DNA from: Stephanodiscus triporus
Taxonomy: Eukaryota > Bacillariophyta > Thalassiosirophyceae > Thalassiosirales > Thalassiosiraceae
DNA: 10,232 nt
Assembly: GCA_036939755.1 (NCBI GenBank)
Contig: JALLAZ010001104.1
Span: 1-10,232 of the forward strand
Direction: 5' to 3'
The position numbers were made by a program, and so were the translations under genes. The stretch's first letter is position 1, and every line of letters begins with the position of its first letter. The notes under the pieces are model-generated. The model did not search any database. It was not told the DNA's origin and worked only from the letters and a program-made list of their open reading frames with translations. This document shows positions 7,101 through 10,232 of the stretch, piece after piece.

Positions 7101-10100
7101 ATCTCAAAGCTGAAGAGCCACATCGCGGGGGTAATATACGTGGACGATACAGATCTAATTCACTTCCGCATGGAGGAACTGGAGGACAGAGAGGAGACGT
7201 TCTTCGGACTACAGGAAGCTATCGTAAACTGGGGCAAGCTCCTCCTGGCATCTGGCGGCGCGTTGAAACCGTCTAAATGCTTCTATCACCTCATTTCTTT
7301 TGATTTCAATGAGGACGGAACCTGGACCTACGCGAACAACGAAGAAAATGAAGAATACAGAGCAGTGGTGCCACTGGCAGATGGCAGTTTCGCACGTATC
7401 GATCACCTGGGCGCGCATAAGGCTACCAAAACATTGGGCTCAATGACCTGTCCCTCCGGCTGCACGAAGGAGGCTTTAAACTATATGACCCAAAAGGCCA
7501 CGGCCTGGAAAGATATGATCCAAGTCGGGAAGCTGAGCCGGCGGAATGTATGGTTTATGCTTGAGAAACAGTTTTGGCCAAGAGTTTCGTACGGTCTGTG
7601 CACGATCTCATCCTCCTATGATGAGCTCTCTGAGTGCTTGATGAAGGTGTATCATAAAATTCATCCACAAGGGGGGATCAGGGGGTCAGCACGACGAGGT
7701 ATTCGACAACTGGATCTGGGTTTCTACGGAGTAGGCTGCCCACACCCAGCGATTGAATGCCTTATTGCGCAGCTGAACAAACTACTCATGCACTACGGCA
7801 GTCAATCATGCCTGGGGTTGAAAATGCAGAACACCACTGAGCAGTTCGTATTGGAGCTGGGAATGTCCCCTCAACCTTTCCAGGAGGACTTCAGCACATG
7901 TCACTCCCGAGTGACACACTCCTGGATGAAGTCATTATGGGAAAAAGCCTCCCGCTTGAAGATAGATATCGAACTGGCAGAGCTACCGGTGAAGCCTCCA
8001 CGGGAACGGGATTCCTGGATAATGAAGGAATTTACCTCGCTAAATTACAGTAGCGATGACCTGAGGAGACTAAACAGAGTCAGACTGCACCAACACGTAC
8101 TATTTCTGTCCGATGTCATGGATGCTAGCGGACGGGCGATCGATAGAAAGTACCTAACCCCCCGGCCAATGGGAGAATCTTGGTCAACGTTGTCATTCCC
8201 TACAGAACGGCCGCCCAGGCGGGACTTCCATCTTTGGCAGACGGCCATTCCAAGCATACGGGCACTCGGGGGACGCCTACATCTTGGTGACTATGTGAGA
8301 CAGGGACATAAGATATGGCCGTGGCGATATGATCTCGAGGCTATGACATTGTACCACTGCAAAGGGGATCTGGTGGACATCTACAAGCAATCAGACTTCC
8401 GAGGGGCACGTACTCGGGCAAATAGGTACTCTCGTACTCGACACGACCAACGGACCCCACCGCGGGGCGGACCATGCACTGTAGAAGAAGCCGGATTGGG
8501 ATTATACAAGATCATATCGTTCACCACGATGCCCCCTCAAGTGGCGCACCCTCAGACCTTCCTGGAGGTTCTAGAGGAATGGGGCTACACGTGGATGTGG
8601 AAGGACATGCGCTTAACTGGGGAGGATGGCTGGCTTGCGGAGGCCATTTGCAACAATACCTTAGTGGCGGTCACAGATGGGTCGTATATGCGCTCCCGGT
8701 ACCCGAACATGAACTCATGCGCCTTCATCCTAGAATGCACAACAGGGCGCGGACGACTCACAGGGGCCTTCTCGGAACAAACAATCGCTGCCTGCTCCTA
8801 CCGCGGCGAACTCCTAGGGTTAATGGCTATTCATCTCATATTGCTAAGTGTCAACCGGGTGACACCCACCCTTCAGGGCTCAGCGCACATCTACTCAGAT
8901 TGCCTCGGAGCTCTAAACAGAATAAGGCACCTCCCCCCCCATCGCATCCCATCAAAGTGTCGGCATTCGGATGTCCTCAAGAATGTCCTGTTACACTGCC
9001 GCTCATTGACCTTTCAGTGCGTGTACTCACATGTCTCAGCACATCAAGATGACCGGACGAGGTGGGAACACCTCGCGAGAGAGGAGCAACTAAACTGTGC
9101 GGCGGATTTCGGAGCTAAGCGAGCTCTCCTAAGCCTGGATGCCAACGATCTGCCCCGACAGCAAAGATTTCCCCTGGAGGCGGTAAGTGTGTGGGCTGGA
9201 AGGGAAAAAATGACATCGGACACAGGCCAACACATCAGGTACTATGCCAATCATCAGCTAGCACGGGAAGAATTTGCAGCGGCAAGCCTTCTCACGCCCG
9301 CACAGTTTGACCTTGTGGACTGGAACATGATCCACAAAACACTCAGTGGGGTACCTAGGATGTTCCAGGTCTGGGCGTGTAAGCAGGTCTGGGGTATCGC
9401 GCCGACAAACTATGAACTCTCCCGGTGGTCAGATCGTAGCCCTCTTTGCCCCAGCTGTATGCAAGCGAGGGAAACCTGTGCACACGTGCTGCACTGTACA
9501 CATGCAGGTAGAGTCGACGCACTACACGCGACGATAAAACTGCTGGATCAGTGGATGAAGAAACAGGGAACAGACCCAGCTCTGCGGGAATGCATCTACG
9601 AGTACGCAATGGGCAGGGGCGGGGTATCTATGGCAGAAATTTGCGTTGACCACGGCTATGATGGCCAATACCAACAGATGGCGTGCTCGCAGGACAACAT
9701 CGGATGGCGGAGATTTATGGAGGGCATGGTATGCAAGGAGATCAGAGCAATCCAAACTACCTACACTACCCTCTGCGGCAACCGCACATACGCTGAGACA
9801 TGGACAGAAGGCCTGATCACAAAGCTATTGGAGGCCACACATGGGCAATGGCTATACCGCAATGTGCAGGTCCACGATAAGGTCGCCGGCACGCTCGCAA
9901 CTTTGCGGAAGGAAGAGATCCAGATGGAAATAGAGGAACAACAGGCTCTCGGGACAGCTGGACTGTTGGATGAAGATTGCCACCTGGGGGAATGCAATCT
10001 GGGGGATCTGGAGGACACCCCGGGGATACAGGAAACTTACTGGCTACTAGCGATTAAGGCTGCGAGGGAGGCCGGCAGGCTGGAGGCATTACGGACACAG

Positions 10101-10127
10101 ACAGAAGAGGCCCAAACCACAACATAG
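4152..10127 (+). CDS. ORF2 polyprotein: APE endonuclease, reverse transcriptase, RNase H, CCHC zinc finger (1991 aa)
   Basis: It performs target-primed reverse transcription: nicks target DNA, copies the element RNA and degrades the template. Endonuclease (about 150-418): ENANG with N156, E189 in NEHRQ, GGTG at 234, YNP at 281, LDAN with D340 and N342, DGVWATPD from 386, GDH with D410/H411; these match the exonuclease-endonuclease-phosphatase motif series. A basic linker leads to an FW motif at 620. Reverse transcriptase (about 745-1060): SGYHFGHYKAG at 758, motif A VDADNCYD with D886, motif B GLCQGNGAAPAGW at 948-960, motif C YVDD with D998/D999. RNase H (about 1503-1660): D1509, E1553, D1583, H1631 and D1652. 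Zinc finger: C1766, C1769, H1778, C1782. The final 200 residues are unassigned and end Glu/Thr-rich. The start ATG has a weak context (C at -3). The frame is open back to 4068, overlapping ORF1, but has no earlier ATG. No disabling change is seen. Confidence 0.95.
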   Translation: MSSGLGNNSVAPEDGHGPRRAPANSSRGRKNRSRSSMFRNRGNSSRIINCVDIDGTKTTHRQVGHLNTITHMSVLSALEHRANRYRKKGKMIEKEARTHSWNMDETGTIDTRLLDHGETLQQEQEIIRGVSEEILQVHGVLPGRKEDGITRLLYENANGLSNRMYGNQKLNKAKDLIDELCADIVAMNEHRQNLRHTDNRNGWNQLFKGGEADVRSVVAHNVHESEGIGRTQEGGTGLLMFGQLTEYLDMPGSEKDVTGLGRWTTMLLKGEGVQTRIVCGYNPCSNKRADSRTSYQQQRRFFIMHKQDHRTCPRTKFREDLIHLLKKWRAAGDRIVVCLDANEDIYRKAIGKALTDEGGLGMKEVVGEYTEKRIGPTFFRGQLPIDGVWATPDITVSNACIMPAGYGIGDHRLFVIDMHTSSLVGTGPPRARRASSRRLNTRLPHVAKKYAASLETNIIRHRLIEKLGKAHTLGYDKADTQRRINKVDEHGCQFMAHAEKICRKLKSGRICFSPESVIWIKREQIYRSLVEYKQGRTKNRGNLKRAARRQKIKNPFQISMAQLQINLEVCRERNDYFRSHGARYRKKHLLTRAGIAREEGREEAAAQILAIIKREQDRSFWRRINYTCGKTQTPPPTSVQVEGPNGLVTEHTTRASVHEAIWENIHYKRFHLAEEAPVCQGQLRQDLGYNAVSETAQAILDGTYIYPASFDQATKDLCHECALIRQIVPKDSVRIKITKEDHRGHWQKAKEETSSSKSGYHFGHYKAGSLSEYIDHFHALKATLILHHGLVLERWSQGLSVMLQKLFGCSLITKLRSILLMEADFNSANKQIYGIRMLGNVRRYNLMPEEIYSERNRMADDGTLTKVLMYDVIRQTRRPAGIASVDADNCYDRIAHAIASLAFQAFGVPATAAESMLTTIQEMKFFLRTGFGDSTDFASSRVEIKTQGLCQGNGAAPAGWAVVSICLINAHKKRGHGGHFICPISKLKSHIAGVIYVDDTDLIHFRMEELEDREETFFGLQEAIVNWGKLLLASGGALKPSKCFYHLISFDFNEDGTWTYANNEENEEYRAVVPLADGSFARIDHLGAHKATKTLGSMTCPSGCTKEALNYMTQKATAWKDMIQVGKLSRRNVWFMLEKQFWPRVSYGLCTISSSYDELSECLMKVYHKIHPQGGIRGSARRGIRQLDLGFYGVGCPHPAIECLIAQLNKLLMHYGSQSCLGLKMQNTTEQFVLELGMSPQPFQEDFSTCHSRVTHSWMKSLWEKASRLKIDIELAELPVKPPRERDSWIMKEFTSLNYSSDDLRRLNRVRLHQHVLFLSDVMDASGRAIDRKYLTPRPMGESWSTLSFPTERPPRRDFHLWQTAIPSIRALGGRLHLGDYVRQGHKIWPWRYDLEAMTLYHCKGDLVDIYKQSDFRGARTRANRYSRTRHDQRTPPRGGPCTVEEAGLGLYKIISFTTMPPQVAHPQTFLEVLEEWGYTWMWKDMRLTGEDGWLAEAICNNTLVAVTDGSYMRSRYPNMNSCAFILECTTGRGRLTGAFSEQTIAACSYRGELLGLMAIHLILLSVNRVTPTLQGSAHIYSDCLGALNRIRHLPPHRIPSKCRHSDVLKNVLLHCRSLTFQCVYSHVSAHQDDRTRWEHLAREEQLNCAADFGAKRALLSLDANDLPRQQRFPLEAVSVWAGREKMTSDTGQHIRYYANHQLAREEFAAASLLTPAQFDLVDWNMIHKTLSGVPRMFQVWACKQVWGIAPTNYELSRWSDRSPLCPSCMQARETCAHVLHCTHAGRVDALHATIKLLDQWMKKQGTDPALRECIYEYAMGRGGVSMAEICVDHGYDGQYQQMACSQDNIGWRRFMEGMVCKEIRAIQTTYTTLCGNRTYAETWTEGLITKLLEATHGQWLYRNVQVHDKVAGTLATLRKEEIQMEIEEQQALGTAGLLDEDCHLGECNLGDLEDTPGIQETYWLLAIKAAREAGRLEALRTQTEEAQTTT

Positions 10128-10135
10128 AGAGGGGC

Positions 10136-10154
10136 GTTGTTTAGAACAAACAAC
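10136..10154 (+). other. 3' UTR hairpin 1
   Basis: GTTGTTT (10136-10142) pairs perfectly with AAACAAC (10148-10154) around the loop AGAAC. It is A/U-rich apart from three G-C pairs, so only moderately stable. A competing pairing ACAAC/GTTGT lies at its right edge. Confidence 0.5.
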
Positions 10155-10159
10155 AGTTG

Positions 10160-10176
10160 TATGGCGGTACGCCATA
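10160..10176 (+). other. 3' UTR hairpin 2
   Basis: TATGGCG (10160-10166) pairs with CGCCATA (10170-10176), seven pairs around the triloop GTA. Confidence 0.5.
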
Positions 10177-10181
10177 TGTAC

Positions 10182-10198
10182 CCAGGTGAAAGTCCTGG
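10182..10198 (+). other. 3' UTR hairpin 3
   Basis: CCAGG (10182-10186) pairs with CCTGG (10194-10198) around a 7-nt loop TGAAAGT. The 5-bp, 7-nt geometry is that of a tRNA anticodon arm, but the other tRNA elements are not present. Confidence 0.45.
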
Positions 10199-10200
10199 AA

Positions 10201-10217
10201 GGAGAGAAGCCCTCTCC
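10201..10217 (+). other. 3' UTR hairpin 4
   Basis: GGAGAG (10201-10206) pairs with CTCTCC (10212-10217) around AAGCC. GGAA (10197-10200) and TTCC (10223-10226) could form an outer stem around it, competing with hairpin 3. Confidence 0.5.
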
Positions 10218-10232
10218 AGTGGTTCCGACTGC

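Larger units (their letters stand above)
1..10232 (+). mobile_element. APE-type non-LTR retrotransposon (LINE), near full length, both edges possibly cut
   Basis: All parts of the window fit one element on the plus strand: a 5' tandem-monomer array, a leader with a small ORF, a long ORF1, a short spacer, an ORF2 carrying endonuclease, reverse transcriptase and RNase H, and a structured 3' UTR. There are no long terminal repeats, integrase, protease or transposase. Known LINE clades with an APE endonuclease plus RNase H include I, Ingi, LOA and Tad1-like groups; I cannot place this one without a tree. Both long ORFs are uninterrupted, so the copy looks young and may be active. Target-site duplications and true ends cannot be seen: the array may continue to the left, and no poly(A) or simple-repeat tail is reached on the right. 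Confidence 0.85.
10128..10232 (+). promoter_or_regulatory. Structured 3' UTR, probable reverse-transcriptase recognition region
   Basis: After the ORF2 stop (TAG, 10125-10127) the remaining 105 bases hold four short hairpins in series, at 10136-10154, 10160-10176, 10182-10198 and 10201-10217. There is no AATAAA, no poly(A) and no simple-repeat tail before the window ends. In stringent LINEs a 3' stem-loop is recognised by the element's own reverse transcriptase; that role is inferred here. The true 3' end may lie beyond the window. Confidence 0.55.

Noticed and set aside
8474..9052. Plus-strand 192-codon frame overlapping the RNase H
   Set aside because: It is a different-frame shadow of the RNase H, whose catalytic residues are clear in the ORF2 frame.
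10180..10200. GGTGAAAGTCC string recalling bacterial group II intron sequence
   Set aside because: The short match is not accompanied by domain V or other intron core elements, and the element is a LINE with an APE endonuclease.
10182..10232. tRNA-like 3' end: an anticodon-arm-sized hairpin, a second 5-bp/7-nt arm, and a GGTTCCGA string like a B box
   Set aside because: The loop lacks U33, there is no D-arm or acceptor pairing, and the B box is off by an insertion. It is probably chance geometry.
1..10232. CRISPR array, bacterial operon, phage or plasmid modules
   Set aside because: There are no short spaced repeats, no ribosome-binding-site-led gene series and no bacterial gene families. 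The 186-bp repeats are direct and contiguous, without spacers.

Overview
The window is best read as one nearly complete, apparently intact non-LTR retrotransposon (LINE) of at least 10 kb; no host gene is visible. The organism is a eukaryote, most likely a microbial alga. The reverse transcriptase, with its QGNGAAP-type motif B and YVDDTDL motif C, matches from memory a family common in diatoms and related stramenopiles. That placement is an inference without a database search.

Layout. (1) 1-513: a tandem array of a 186-bp, about 75% GC monomer: two identical copies plus a third truncated at 141 bp. It lies where some LINEs carry promoter monomers. (2) 517-1470: a G-poor, A/C-rich leader almost empty of ATG. 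The only ATG in this stretch, at 828, opens a 111-residue reading frame with an arginine-rich N-terminal half and an acidic, aromatic C-terminal half. (3) 1471-4104: a long ORF1 (877 aa, or 751 aa if translation starts at the internal ATG at 1849). It has a charged coiled-coil region, at least one plausible RRM-like alpha/beta segment and an acidic tail, and no zinc knuckle. (4) 4105-4151: a short spacer holding a 10-bp hairpin between the ORF1 stop and the ORF2 start. (5) 4152-10127: ORF2 (1991 aa) with, in order, an APE-type endonuclease, a reverse transcriptase, an RNase H and a CCHC zinc finger. All the motifs I looked for are present. (6) 10128-10232: a 3' UTR with four consecutive short hairpins and no poly(A) or AATAAA before the window ends.

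Likely working model (inference). The monomers or the sequence just after them drive transcription. Ribosomes scan an ATG-depleted leader, make the small protein from 828, reinitiate at 1471 for ORF1, and reach ORF2 by termination-reinitiation near the intercistronic hairpin. ORF1p binds the RNA. ORF2p nicks target DNA, primes reverse transcription on the structured 3' end, and its RNase H removes the template RNA. The less ordinary parts are the leader small ORF, the ATG depletion, the intercistronic hairpin and the run of 3' hairpins.
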